A stretch of DNA of 64,000 nucleotides from JBNKVT01 sp050299335 (lineage in GTDB: Bacteria > Pseudomonadota > Alphaproteobacteria > Rhodobacterales > Rhodobacteraceae), in the NCBI GenBank assembly GCA_050299335.1, contig JBNKVT010000006.1:12302-76301 (forward strand), given 5' to 3'. Below the pieces are notes generated by a model, which was given only the letters and a program-made list of their open reading frames with translations, was not told the origin of the DNA and ran no database searches. Position numbers and translations under genes: made by a program. The stretch's first letter is position 1. Every line of letters starts with the position of its first letter. Positions 11,388-20,313 of the stretch are shown here, piece after piece.

Positions 11388-11531
11388 GCCGTCGGGAAAC
11401 CGCAAGCTCGGCGCTTCGGTGCCAGACCTCCGGCCCTACCGAAGCGGATCGCCAGGGGGCGTGGACAGGCCGGTCGGTCCCGGCTTCACTGATGTTATCT
11501 GGCCCTGGATTCCGCCGCTCCGACCGCTGGC

Positions 11532-11560
11532 AAAAAAAGCGTCCGGATGGCTGCGGACGC
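11532..11560 (-). terminator. Minus-strand Rho-independent terminator
   Basis: A 7-bp stem, GCGTCCG (11539-11545) with CGGACGC (11554-11560), is followed on the minus strand by seven Ts (11532-11538). It would stop leftward transcripts from the DUF6614-like gene before they reach the GT90 gene. Confidence 0.6.
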
Positions 11561-11562
11561 GC

Positions 11563-11591
11563 TTGACGTCCCCGGTCGCGACGCCTAAAAG
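11563..11591 (+). promoter_or_regulatory. Candidate sigma70-type promoter of tRNA-Asp
   Basis: TTGACG (11563-11568) and TAAAAG (11586-11591) are separated by 17 bases and lie about 45 bases ahead of the tRNA-Asp 5' end. Confidence 0.5.
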
Positions 11592-11635
11592 CGCTCGGAC
11601 AGACGGAGCGGACCCCCGTTTCGCCCGTCACCTGC

Positions 11636-11712
11636 GCGGTTGTAGCTCAGTTGGTTAGAGTGCCGGCCTGTCACGCCGGAGGTCGCGGGTTCGAGCCCCG
11701 TCAACCGCGCCA
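11636..11712 (+). tRNA. tRNA-Asp (GTC anticodon)
   Basis: Cloverleaf with acceptor GCGGTTG/CAACCGC, anticodon stem CCGGC/GCCGG around CTGTCAC, T arm GCGGG-TTCGAGC-CCCGT and encoded CCA. The anticodon GTC is a queuosine target of Tgt/QueA, both encoded in this window. Confidence 0.97.
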
Positions 11713-11763
11713 CTCTCCTTCATTCCCTGAAGAATGCCCCTGATCCGGGGGGCAAGTGCCGCT

Positions 11764-11875
11764 TAGAGCGCTTTGCGCCTGACCGGATTCACTTATTCAT
11801 TCCGATCCGCGAGACAGCGTTTGCTTAGCAAATGCGTTCGCGGTTTGGAATGAATTCGATTTGGCGCAAAATGCT
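11764..11875. repeat. TAGAGC hairpin repeat, family 1, copy 2
   Basis: Aligns with 5745-5857. The outer arms TTTGCGCC and GGCGCAAA pair exactly, and inner arms ATTCATTCC and GGAATGAAT also pair exactly, giving a long rod-like hairpin. It ends ten bases before the stop of the minus-strand DUF6614-like gene, so it may lie in that gene's 3' UTR. Confidence 0.75.
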
Positions 11876-11885
11876 ATAGTGCTTC

Positions 11886-12236
11886 TCAGATTAGTGCCAT
11901 ACGTTCGGCGCGTTCCGGGTCGGGGAAGGGCCGGTAGAGAGCGACGTCGAAGTCGCCGACCATCTGATGGACCGTGGTATAGAGCCGCTCGACCGTCTCG
12001 CCACCTGTGCCGACCATGTGAAAGGCGCTGTCGAGCTGGCTTAGGTCGCGGCATTCGACCTCCAGCAGGAAATCGCGCGCGCGTGGGGCACCGAAACCAA
12101 GTTTTCGGCGGAGGAGACGCCAGTCACCGATCGTGCCGGCAGATTTGAGATGACCCATCCAGGCCTCGAGCGCCACAGAGAAGGCCATGGCCTTGGCGTC
12201 GTCCTTGAGGTCGATGGAGCAGTGATAGAGGTTCAT
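11886..12236 (-). CDS. Small conserved protein, DUF6614-like
   Basis: A 116-aa cytoplasmic protein with no signal peptide. MNLYHCSIDLKDD, WMGHLKSAGTIGDWRLLRRKL and a C-terminal YRPFPDPERAERMALI look like the conserved blocks of a small alphaproteobacterial family that I recall as DUF6614. The ferredoxin-like alternation of strands and helices suggests a dimeric alpha/beta barrel, but that is inference. Function unknown. Its transcript would run into the hairpin repeat and then antisense through tRNA-Asp towards the terminator at 11532. Confidence 0.72.
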   Translation of the reverse strand: MNLYHCSIDLKDDAKAMAFSVALEAWMGHLKSAGTIGDWRLLRRKLGFGAPRARDFLLEVECRDLSQLDSAFHMVGTGGETVERLYTTVHQMVGDFDVALYRPFPDPERAERMALI

Positions 12237-12417
12237 GTCGCACCCTTTCGATTGCCCGGGAGCATAGAAACAAGACGTTACCGATCCTTTAAGTGAATGC
12301 TGCGGTTGCCTTGAGGATGGGGCGACAGCGCTCCGCCCTTTCCCCGAGCTGACGCATTTCGCCGACTGCGTCGGGCTTCAGGCAGGGTTTTGTGAAGCAG
12401 GCGAGAGGCAGAATGCT

Positions 12418-15165
12418 TCAGCCTTCCGCCTCTTCCTCGTCGCCACTCTCAGCGATCCAGGCGACAGAGACGACTTTCTCGTCTTTCGCTGTGTTGAACA
12501 CCCGCACGCCGCCGGCCCCACGCGAGCGGAAGGAGATGCCGGAGACCGGACAGCGGATCGACTGGCCGGTATTGGTGACCAGCATGATCTGGTCCTCCAG
12601 TGTTACCGGGAAGGAGGCGACCAACGGCCCGCCGCGCATGGATTTCTCCATTGCGGTCACGCCCTGGCCGCCGCGCCCGCGGACCGGGTAGTCGTGGGAC
12701 GAGGATATCTTGCCAGCGCCAAGCTCGGTCAGGGTCAGGATCAGGTCCTGCGCCGCCAGCATTTCGAGATAGCGCATCTCGGATAGGGTGCCTTCCTCGA
12801 TAGCCTCATCGTCGGTATCGATCTCGGTCTCTTCCTCGGCCTCGCCGAAGACGGCGCGGTAGCGGCGGATGAAGGCCTGGCGTTCCCAGGGTTCGGCCTC
12901 GAAATGGCGGATCACCGACATGGAAACCACCCGGTCCTTGCCCTTGAGACGGATGCCGCGCACGCCGGTGGAATCGCGGCCCTTGAAGACGCGGACATCC
13001 GTTGTCTGGAATCGGATGGCCTTGCCGTCGGCGGTGACCAGCATGACGTCGTCGTCTTCGGAACAGATGCGCGCGTTGATCAGGCTGACCCCTTCGGGCA
13101 GCTTCATGGCGATCTTGCCGTTGGATTTCACGTTGGTGAAATCCGACAAGGCATTGCGCCGCACGTCGCCCTGATCGGTGGCGAAGACGATCTGCAGGTC
13201 GTCCCAGTCCTTTTCGTCCCGGTCGACCGGCATGATGGCGGCGATCGAGGTGCCTTGCGGGATCGGCAGGATGTTGATGATGGCCTTGCCGCGTGTCGTC
13301 CGTCCGCCCTGGGGCAGGCGCCAGGTCTTCAGCTTGTAGACCATGCCGTCGGTGGTGAAGAACAGAAGCTGGGTGTGGGTGTTGGCAACGAACAGCCGCG
13401 TGACGAAATCCTCGTCCTTGGTGTCCATGCCCATCGTGCCCTTGCCGCCGCGTTTCTGTTCGCGGTATTCGGCCAGTGGCGTGCGCTTGATATAGCCCGA
13501 GTTGGTGACGGTGACGACCATGTCCTCGCGCTCGATCAGGTCCTCGTCTTCCATGTCGCCGGACCAGTCGACGATCTCCGAGCGGCGAGGAACGGCGAAC
13601 TGGTCCTTCACCTCGCGGAGCTCGTTGGAGATGATCTCCATGATCCGGGTGCGCGAGCGCAGGATATCGAGGTAGTCCTTGATCTTGCCGGCGAGGTCCT
13701 GCAGCTCGTCGGTGACCTCTTTCACGCCGAGGGCGGTCAGGCGTGACAGTTGCAGGGCAAGGATGGCGCGGGCCTGGACCTCGGAGAGGTTATAGGTGCC
13801 GTCCTCGTTCATCGTGTGGCTGGGGTCATCGATCAGGCGGATATAGTCGGCAATCTCCTGAGCGGGCCAGCGGCGGGTCATCAGTTTCTCGCGGGCTTCG
13901 GCGGCGTCAGCGGAGGCGCGGATGGTGGCAACGATCTCGTCGACATTCTCGACCGCGACGGCGAGTCCGCAGAGAACGTGGGAGCGTTCGCGGGCCTTTC
14001 TGAGTTCGAAGGCGGTGCGGCGGGCGACGACCTCTTCGCGGAAGGAGATGAAGGCGGTGAGGAAGCCGCGCAGGGTCAGGGTCTCGGGCTTGCCGCCGTT
14101 CAGGGCCAGCATGTTGCAGCCGAAGGAGGTCTGCATCGGCGTGAAGCGGAAAAGCTGGTTGAGGACGACCTCGGCAGTGGCGTCGCGTTTCAGTTCGACG
14201 ACGACGCGGACGCCAAAACGGTCGCTTTCGTCCTGGACATGGGCGATGCCATCGACCTTTTTCTCGCGGATCAGCTCGGCGATGCGTTCGATCATCGTCG
14301 CCTTGTTGACCTGATAGGGGATCTCGTGGACGACGATGGCGTAGCGGTCCTTGCGGATTTCCTCGACGGAGGTCTTGGAGCGCACGATGACCGAGCCGCG
14401 GCCCTCGAGATAGGCCTTCCGCGCGCCTGAGCGGCCAAGGATGATGCCGCCGGTGGGAAAATCGGGGGCGGGGACGTATTCCATCAGCGCTTCGGTGCTG
14501 AGATCGGGGTTCTCGATCAGCGCCAGCGTGGCGTCGACGACCTCGCCCAGGTTATGGGGTGGGATGTTGGTGGCCATGCCGACGGCGATGCCGCCGGCGC
14601 CATTGACCAGCATGTTGGGGAAGCGCGACGGCAGGACGGTGGGTTCCTGCTGCTTGCCGTCGTAATTGTCCTGGAAATCGACCGTTTCCTTGTCGATATC
14701 GGCCAGCACGAAATCGGCAGGCTTGGCCATGCGGACCTCGGTATAGCGCATCGCCGCCGGCTGGTCGCCGTCCATGGAGCCGAAATTGCCCTGACCGTCC
14801 AGAAGCGGCAGCGACATCGAGAAATCCTGCGCCATACGCACCAGCGCGTCATAGATCGCGCTATCGCCATGGGGGTGATACTGACCCATGACGTCGCCGA
14901 CCGGGCGGGCGGACTTGCGGTAGGACTTGTCGGCGGTGTTGCCGGTCTCGTGCATCGCGTAGAGGATGCGCCGGTGTACCGGCTTCAGCCCGTCGCGCAG
15001 ATCGGGGATGGCCCGCGAGATGATGACCGACATGGCGTAGTCGAGAAAGGAGGTCTCCATCTCCTGCTCGATGGCGATGGTCGGACCGTCGTAATGGGAA
15101 CGCTCGGGCGGGGTCTCGCCGCCGTCTTCGGGGCCGTCTTCGGGGCGGTCTGTCTCGTCTGTCAC
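12418..15165 (-). CDS. gyrA: DNA gyrase subunit A
   Basis: Breakage-reunion subunit of gyrase, which with GyrB introduces negative supercoils. The 915-aa protein has the winged-helix core, catalytic Tyr141 (AAMRYTEVRMA), the coiled arm, a GyrA-box region (QKRGGKGTMG) and a beta-pinwheel C-terminal domain with the acidic tail usual in alphaproteobacteria. The quinolone-resistance region reads YHPHGDSAIYD, with Ser102 and Asp106 at the positions of E. coli Ser83 and Asp87, so neither classical resistance change is present. No gyrB is nearby. Confidence 0.98.
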   Translation of the reverse strand: MTDETDRPEDGPEDGGETPPERSHYDGPTIAIEQEMETSFLDYAMSVIISRAIPDLRDGLKPVHRRILYAMHETGNTADKSYRKSARPVGDVMGQYHPHGDSAIYDALVRMAQDFSMSLPLLDGQGNFGSMDGDQPAAMRYTEVRMAKPADFVLADIDKETVDFQDNYDGKQQEPTVLPSRFPNMLVNGAGGIAVGMATNIPPHNLGEVVDATLALIENPDLSTEALMEYVPAPDFPTGGIILGRSGARKAYLEGRGSVIVRSKTSVEEIRKDRYAIVVHEIPYQVNKATMIERIAELIREKKVDGIAHVQDESDRFGVRVVVELKRDATAEVVLNQLFRFTPMQTSFGCNMLALNGGKPETLTLRGFLTAFISFREEVVARRTAFELRKARERSHVLCGLAVAVENVDEIVATIRASADAAEAREKLMTRRWPAQEIADYIRLIDDPSHTMNEDGTYNLSEVQARAILALQLSRLTALGVKEVTDELQDLAGKIKDYLDILRSRTRIMEIISNELREVKDQFAVPRRSEIVDWSGDMEDEDLIEREDMVVTVTNSGYIKRTPLAEYREQKRGGKGTMGMDTKDEDFVTRLFVANTHTQLLFFTTDGMVYKLKTWRLPQGGRTTRGKAIINILPIPQGTSIAAIMPVDRDEKDWDDLQIVFATDQGDVRRNALSDFTNVKSNGKIAMKLPEGVSLINARICSEDDDVMLVTADGKAIRFQTTDVRVFKGRDSTGVRGIRLKGKDRVVSMSVIRHFEAEPWERQAFIRRYRAVFGEAEEETEIDTDDEAIEEGTLSEMRYLEMLAAQDLILTLTELGAGKISSSHDYPVRGRGGQGVTAMEKSMRGGPLVASFPVTLEDQIMLVTNTGQSIRCPVSGISFRSRGAGGVRVFNTAKDEKVVSVAWIAESGDEEEAEG

Positions 15166-15477
15166 GGGGGGCTCTGATCCGGGGTCTGCACACTAAATCT
15201 TGTTGTCTCACTTATAGACCGGAACCAGATGTCAGCGCAATCGCATAAGCTGACCTTCAGGGGCCTCTGTGGCAGGGCTGAACCACCGTGCGGGAAGGTG
15301 ACACTGGCGGCACGATCTCGCGCCTTGGTACCGTGACCGATTGCAAATCCGTAGGCTTGTGTCTTACCTCCGTTTCGGAGCCCCGCCGGATACCGGAGGC
15401 AGAGTGGGGGCGGAGTGATGACGGGGTGGCCGCGATCGCAAGCCACTCCCGCGCGCAGAGCAGGGAGACGATCCGAC
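15166..15477. other. Divergent intergenic region gyrA / PagL-like gene
   Basis: These 312 bases separate gyrA from the outer-membrane protein gene and should carry both promoters. I see a hairpin in 15381-15406 (CTCCG and CGGAG elements) but no clear -35/-10 pair, and no coding frame I would accept. Confidence 0.5.
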
Positions 15478-16128
15478 GTGCAGGTCTTAATCAGGTTTCT
15501 GGCCGCAACACTTCTCGCGGCGTTGTTCAATGTGGGGGGCGTGCATCCGGGATCGGCTGCAGAAAGCGCATTTCGCGGCTGGTTCGCGCCGGCGGAGGTT
15601 CCGGACCGGAAATGGGGCTTCATGGTGTTTCACGGGCAGATGTCCAACCGCAGCTTCGCCGGGACCCTCGAACCGCTGAACGGCACCGACCGGGCGGATA
15701 TCTGGTTTCTCGGCGGGGCGGTGAACCGGTATATCGGTCGGTGGCGCTACCTGACTTTCGAGGCCGAGGCCGGGGCAGGGTATCAGTATGCGGACGGGTC
15801 CGGGAACGATACCGGCCAGGTCTGGCTCGCACTCTATGCCAGATATGCGAATTTTCCCTGGAACAAATGGTTAAAGACCACGCTCGGGGTCAATACCGGG
15901 CTGAATTTGGCGTTCAAACAGACCGATTTCGAAGAGAGTTTCTCCTCCCATGAGGGGACCGAGAACCTGCTGCACTATCTGGCTCCGGAAGTGACCTTCG
16001 CGCTACCTGACCATGACGAGGCCGAGCTGGTCTTCCGGTTGCATCACCGATCGGCTGTCTCGGGACTATTTGGCTGCAATAATTGCCGGAACAATATGGT
16101 ATCGGTCGGGCTACGGGCGCGGTTCTAG
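15478..16128 (+). CDS. PagL-like lipid A deacylase family outer-membrane protein
   Basis: A predicted outer-membrane beta-barrel of 216 aa. The N terminus is a signal peptide ending near GSAAES; the body alternates hydrophobic and polar residues (RWRYLTFEAEAGAGYQY) and the protein ends in Phe, the usual barrel-insertion signal. LHHRSAVSGLFG near the C terminus has His190-x-Ser192, like the His-x-Ser pair of PagL lipid A 3-O-deacylases, but I do not see the matching Glu. Deacylase activity is thus possible, not shown. A GTG at 15478 has GGGAG upstream; an ATG at 15415 or 15418 is an alternative start. The TAG stop coincides with the first bases of a dispersed repeat. Confidence 0.7.
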   Translation: MQVLIRFLAATLLAALFNVGGVHPGSAAESAFRGWFAPAEVPDRKWGFMVFHGQMSNRSFAGTLEPLNGTDRADIWFLGGAVNRYIGRWRYLTFEAEAGAGYQYADGSGNDTGQVWLALYARYANFPWNKWLKTTLGVNTGLNLAFKQTDFEESFSSHEGTENLLHYLAPEVTFALPDHDEAELVFRLHHRSAVSGLFGCNNCRNNMVSVGLRARF

Positions 16129-16240
16129 AGCAAAACCGGATCAGATTGAATCAATCTGATCCCAGGATTTTGCTCAAGCCTACGTCTCTGGACCAAAATT
16201 CTTTTTCAGACTGATTCAGTCTGAAACGATTTTGGTCTAG
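16126..16240 (+). repeat. TAGAGC paired-hairpin repeat, family 2, copy A
   Basis: These 115 bases match the reverse complement of 42891-43005 at 109 positions. The element folds into two hairpins: AGCAAAA...TTTTGCT enclosing GGATCAGATTGA/TCAATCTGATCC, and GACCAAAA...TTTTGGTC enclosing TTTCAGACTG/CAGTCTGAAA. Three of the six differences fall in the loop of the second hairpin. The element supplies the stop codon of the PagL-like gene. The remaining bases to 16486 hold only the leader of the VOC gene. Confidence 0.85.
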
Positions 16241-16486
16241 CGCGGTTCGGGGCTTGGAGGAACCAGCCCCGGCCTGCCGCCCCGATCCGGACCCCCGCCG
16301 TCCCCGTGCCGCCCCGTTCAACTCCTTGCCCGGTGCGCAGGACACCCCGTGCAAATCCGGTCCCAAGGTGTTTCTTGCTGTGTTGGTGTCGGACCGTCTG
16401 ATCCCGATGGAACCATGGTGCCCCTCGCCGGGCGGGACCATTTCGTGCAACAAGGGAGTGGCCGCCAAACAAGGGGGAGGGACCTT

Positions 16487-16876
16487 ATGGATATCAAGCG
16501 CCTCGATCATGCCAATCTGCGCACGACAAGGCTGGCGGAAATGGTGGAATGGTACAGCCGCGTCCTCGACATGCCGCCCGGCGACCGCCCGCCATTTTCG
16601 TTTCCGGGCGCCTGGCTCTACCGGCATGGAGCGGCCCTGGTACATCTGGTCGAAGTCGCCGACGAGGGCACGACCGAGAATCTGAAGATGGAACATTACG
16701 CCCTGCAGGCCACCGGGCTGGAAAGCTTTCTGGCGCATTTGAAGGCCAACACTATCGAACCGAGCATCGGGCGGCTGCCGGGCTGGGGGATCGTTCAGGT
16801 CAATATCTGGGATCCCGACGGCAATCATATCCATATCGATTTCCCGAAAGAGGAAGGCGACGCGCTGGGGCTTTAA
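16487..16876 (+). CDS. VOC/glyoxalase-fold protein
   Basis: A 129-aa single-chain vicinal oxygen chelate protein with two beta-alpha-beta-beta-beta modules, the fold of glyoxalase I and extradiol dioxygenases. Likely metal ligands are His8 (RLDHANLRT), a His in KMEHYAL and a Glu/Asp near DPDGNHIHIDFP. The substrate cannot be named. The start is supported by GGGGGAGGG five bases ahead of the ATG. hisD begins 97 bases later on the same strand. Confidence 0.82.
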   Translation: MDIKRLDHANLRTTRLAEMVEWYSRVLDMPPGDRPPFSFPGAWLYRHGAALVHLVEVADEGTTENLKMEHYALQATGLESFLAHLKANTIEPSIGRLPGWGIVQVNIWDPDGNHIHIDFPKEEGDALGL

Positions 16877-16972
16877 GGCCCCGCTTTCGCCACCCGCCAG
16901 CCAAAGCGGGGCTTGAGGTCGACCCGGGGGCAGGGTAGTCGGAAGGCCACCCGCTTCCGGAGACCGCCCCAC

Positions 16973-18289
16973 ATGCCCGTGTTGCTCGATACCGCCGCGC
17001 CCGATTTCGCCGAGGGCTTCGCGCGCCTGCTCAGCGCCAAGCGCGAAGCGGATGTCGATGTGGATGACGCCGTGGCCGGGATCATCGCCGATGTGCAAGC
17101 CCGGGGCGACGCGGCGCTGATCGACCTGACACGGCGCTTCGACCGGTTGGAGCTGACGCCGGAGACACTGGCCTTCGCGCCCGCCGAGATCGATGCCGCC
17201 ATCGCCACCGTTCCCGCTGAGGAACGTGCCGCCCTGGAACTGGCCGCCACCCGCATCCGTGCCTATCACGAACGCCAGCGGCCCGGAGACGAGAGCTGGA
17301 CCGACGACACCGGGGCGATGCTCGGCTGGCGCTGGACGCCGGTCGCTGCGGCGGGGCTCTATGTGCCGGGCGGGCTTGCCTCCTATCCGTCCTCAGTGCT
17401 GATGAATGCCATTCCCGCCCAAGTGGCCGGGGTCGAGCGCCTCGCCATCGCTGCCCCCACGCCGGACGGCAAGGCCAACCCGCTGGTCCTGCTCGCCGCG
17501 CGGCTGTCGGGGGTCGAGACGGTCTACAGGATCGGCGGGGCGCAGGCGATCGCGGCGCTGGCCTTCGGGACCGGGACCATTGGCAGGGTCGACAAGATCA
17601 CCGGGCCGGGCAATGCCTATGTGGCGGCGGCCAAGCGGCGGGTCTTCGGGACCGTCGGGATCGACATGATCGCCGGGCCATCGGAGATCCTGGTGATCGC
17701 CGACCGCGATAACGATCCGGACTGGATCGCCCTCGACCTCCTGTCCCAGGCCGAGCATGACGAAAGCGCCCAGTCGATCCTGATTACCGATGATGCGGAT
17801 TTCGGCCGGGCCGTGGCCGGGGCCGTGGAAAGCCGTCTGCAGACCCTTGAGCGGCGTGATATCGCCGCGGCAAGCTGGCGTGACTATGGTGCGGTCATTA
17901 CCGTGCGGGACCTCGGTGAGGCCGCGAGCCTGTCGGACCGGATCGCGCCCGAGCATCTTGAGCTTTGCGTCGCCGACCCCGAGGCGCTGGCCGCCAGGGT
18001 TCGCCATGCCGGGGCCATCTTCCTCGGCGCCTATACGCCCGAAGCCATCGGCGACTATATCGGCGGGCCCAACCACGTCCTGCCGACCGCCCGCTCGGCC
18101 CGCTTCTCGTCCGGGCTTTCGGTGCTCGACTTCATGAAGCGCACCACCCTGGCCAGAATGACCCCCCCCGCTCTTGCCGCCATCGGCCCGGCGGCCGAAG
18201 TGCTTGCCGCCTCGGAAAGCCTGCAGGCGCATGGATTGTCGGTCCGGGCCCGGCTCGACCGGCTGAACGAGGGCGGCGATGGCCGATAG
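16973..18289 (+). CDS. hisD: Histidinol dehydrogenase
   Basis: NAD-dependent Zn enzyme catalysing the last two oxidations of histidine synthesis, histidinol to histidine. The 438-aa length is normal. YVPGGLASYPSSVLMNAIPA, the GPGNAYVAAAKR loop, the Zn/active-site HDESAQS, catalytic EHLEL and GPNHVLPT are all present. The ATG at 16973 follows GGAGA; the frame is open a further 20 codons upstream without family similarity. It overlaps the next gene by 11 bases, forming the hisD-UPF0262-phosphatase trio common in Rhodobacteraceae. Confidence 0.97.
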   Translation: MPVLLDTAAPDFAEGFARLLSAKREADVDVDDAVAGIIADVQARGDAALIDLTRRFDRLELTPETLAFAPAEIDAAIATVPAEERAALELAATRIRAYHERQRPGDESWTDDTGAMLGWRWTPVAAAGLYVPGGLASYPSSVLMNAIPAQVAGVERLAIAAPTPDGKANPLVLLAARLSGVETVYRIGGAQAIAALAFGTGTIGRVDKITGPGNAYVAAAKRRVFGTVGIDMIAGPSEILVIADRDNDPDWIALDLLSQAEHDESAQSILITDDADFGRAVAGAVESRLQTLERRDIAAASWRDYGAVITVRDLGEAASLSDRIAPEHLELCVADPEALAARVRHAGAIFLGAYTPEAIGDYIGGPNHVLPTARSARFSSGLSVLDFMKRTTLARMTPPALAAIGPAAEVLAASESLQAHGLSVRARLDRLNEGGDGR

Positions 18290-18764
18290 TCGGCTGATCG
18301 CGGTCGATCTCGACGAGACCGGCCTGCCGGCCCCGACGCCGGAGATCGCGCAGGAACGCCGCGTCGCCATTTTCGATCTGCTCGAAGACAATGTCTTCGC
18401 CCTGCCGACCCGCGACGGCCAGACCCTGCATGAAGGTCCGTTCCGTCTGCGTCTGGCCATCGCCGAGGGGCGGCTGGTCTTCGACATCCGCTCCGAGACA
18501 AGCGTGACCATTGCCGAGTTTCACCTCGCGCTCAGCCCCTTCCGGCGGGTGATCCGCGACTATTTCCAGATCTGCGAAGCCTATTTCGATGCGGTCAAGC
18601 ATCTGCCTCCGGCGCAGATCGAGGCCATCGACATGGGCCGGCGCGGCATTCACAACGAGGGTTCGCAGCTGCTGATCGAGAGGCTTGACGGCAAGGTCGA
18701 GACCGACATGGCCACCGCGCGGCGCCTTTTCACCCTTATCTGCGTCTTGCATTTCAAGGGATAG
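18279..18764 (+). CDS. UPF0262 family protein
   Basis: A 161-aa cytoplasmic protein of the uncharacterised UPF0262 family found in alphaproteobacteria. PTPEIAQERRVAIFDLLEDN near residues 22-41 and the DYFQICEAYFDA and RGIHNEGSQLLIERL blocks match the family. Its ATG lies inside hisD and its stop is five bases from the next start, so the three are probably translated from one message. Function unknown. Confidence 0.9.
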   Translation: MADSRLIAVDLDETGLPAPTPEIAQERRVAIFDLLEDNVFALPTRDGQTLHEGPFRLRLAIAEGRLVFDIRSETSVTIAEFHLALSPFRRVIRDYFQICEAYFDAVKHLPPAQIEAIDMGRRGIHNEGSQLLIERLDGKVETDMATARRLFTLICVLHFKG

Positions 18765-18769
18765 CGGCC

Positions 18770-19219
18770 TTGGCATCCAACCCAACATCGGTGCTTTTCT
18801 GCTGCAATTTCAACGCAATACGTTCGCCCATGGCCGAGGGCATCATGAAGAAGCTCTATGGGACCTCGATCTATGTCCAGTCGGCGGGGGTCAAGCACGA
18901 GCTGGAAATCGACGGTTTCGCCATCACCGTATGCGAGGAGATCGGCGTCCATCTGACCCAGCACCGTGCCCGATCCTTCGAGGAGATGGAGGAATGGGGC
19001 GACCAGATCGGCGCCTATGACCTGATCGTCGCCCTGTCGCCTGCGGCGATGCGCCAGGCGGTCGAATACACCCGCTTTCATGCCATCGAGATCGAATACT
19101 GGCAGACCCTCGATCCCACCGGCCTTGGCCAGACCCGCGACGAAAAACTCGCCGCCTACCGCCAGACCCGCGACCAGATCATGGAGCGGATCACCGGAAG
19201 GTTTTCGGGCAGCGCGTAG
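18770..19219 (+). CDS. Low-molecular-weight protein tyrosine phosphatase-like protein
   Basis: A 149-aa LMW phosphatase-fold protein, related to ArsC and Wzb. The P-loop CNFNAIRSP at about residues 12-20 fits C-x5-R-S, with the catalytic Cys doubled by a preceding Cys. YDLIVALSP follows, and the C-terminal Asp region reads WQTLDPTG, where the general acid (DP) sits. The start is TTG at 18770; no ATG is available before the P-loop. Co-transcription with hisD and UPF0262 is likely. The substrate is unknown. Confidence 0.82.
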   Translation: MASNPTSVLFCCNFNAIRSPMAEGIMKKLYGTSIYVQSAGVKHELEIDGFAITVCEEIGVHLTQHRARSFEEMEEWGDQIGAYDLIVALSPAAMRQAVEYTRFHAIEIEYWQTLDPTGLGQTRDEKLAAYRQTRDQIMERITGRFSGSA

Positions 19220-19374
19220 CCACGCCGGTCACGCAGCGGCGGACCGCAAATCGTCGTCGCTTTCCGGGGCGCTAATCGCATAGGATCGGGGCGAAACCGG
19301 GCCGGGCTGAACCGGATCCCGGACATGGGGGCCGCCGACCGAGCGGGACGGGACCGCCAGACAGGAAAGCCGCG

Positions 19375-20310
19375 ATGCAGGATGTGGATATTCAGACGAT
19401 CCTCGACGACATCCGGCAGCAGACCGAGGCCTTCGGGGATCGCGGGAACGTGGCCGACTACATCCCCGAATTGGCCAAGATCGACCCGGCGCGGTTCGGC
19501 ATGTCGGTGCGGCTGGTCTCGGGCGAGGTCTTCGAGACCGGGGACGCGGGGGCGGCGTTCTCGATCCAGAGCATCTCGAAACTGTTCACTCTGACCCTCG
19601 CGCTCGGCAAGCTCGGAACCGGGCTCTGGGCGCGGGTAGGGCGCGAGCCATCGGGGACGGCCTTCAACTCCATCGTGCAGCTGGAATACGAGCACGGCAT
19701 CCCGCGCAATCCCTTCATCAATGCCGGTGCGATCGTGGTTTCGGATGTGATCCTGGCCGGGCACCGGCCGCGCGAGGCGATCGGAGAGATCCTTCGCTTC
19801 GTGCGCTTTCTGGCCGACGATCCCGACATCCTGATCGACCGCGAGGTGGCCCGGTCCGAGACCGAGACCGGGTTCCGCAATTACGCGCTGGCGAGCTACA
19901 TGCGCTCCTTCGGCAATCTCGATCACGACCCCGCCCTGACGCTGGGCGTCTATTTCCATCAATGCGCCATCGCGATGACTTGCCGGCAACTTGCGGCGGC
20001 GGGGCTTTATCTCGCCAATGACGGGGTTTCGCCGCTGACCGGGGGCCGGGTGGTGGCGCCCGAGCGGGCGCGGCGGATCAACGCGCTGATGCTGATGTGC
20101 GGCCATTACGACGGTTCGGGCGATTTCGCCTTCCGGGTCGGTCTGCCAGCCAAGAGCGGCGTGGGCGGCGGCATTCTGGCCATCGTGCCCGGCAAGGCCT
20201 CGGTGGCGGTCTGGTCGCCGGGTCTCGACCGCAACGGCAATTCCCAGCTCGGGACCTGGGCATTGGAGCAGTTGGCGCGGCGGACCGGCTGGAACGTGTT
20301 CAGCGGCTGA
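19375..20310 (+). CDS. glsA: Glutaminase
   Basis: Hydrolyses glutamine to glutamate and ammonia (serine-dependent beta-lactamase-like glutaminase). At 311 aa it is the usual bacterial length. The nucleophile motif FSIQSISKLF carries Ser-x-x-Lys; NPFINAGAIV and GVGGGILAI are family blocks, and Tyr/Lys residues in the middle complete the site. The start follows GGAAAG. Its stop is three bases from the convergent hisA stop. Confidence 0.95.
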   Translation: MQDVDIQTILDDIRQQTEAFGDRGNVADYIPELAKIDPARFGMSVRLVSGEVFETGDAGAAFSIQSISKLFTLTLALGKLGTGLWARVGREPSGTAFNSIVQLEYEHGIPRNPFINAGAIVVSDVILAGHRPREAIGEILRFVRFLADDPDILIDREVARSETETGFRNYALASYMRSFGNLDHDPALTLGVYFHQCAIAMTCRQLAAAGLYLANDGVSPLTGGRVVAPERARRINALMLMCGHYDGSGDFAFRVGLPAKSGVGGGILAIVPGKASVAVWSPGLDRNGNSQLGTWALEQLARRTGWNVFSG

Positions 20311-20313
20311 GGG

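Noticed and set aside
15328..15362. A tRNA-Cys-like anticodon arm (GATTGCAAATC) upstream of the PagL-like gene
   Set aside because: No acceptor, D or T arms can be built around it.
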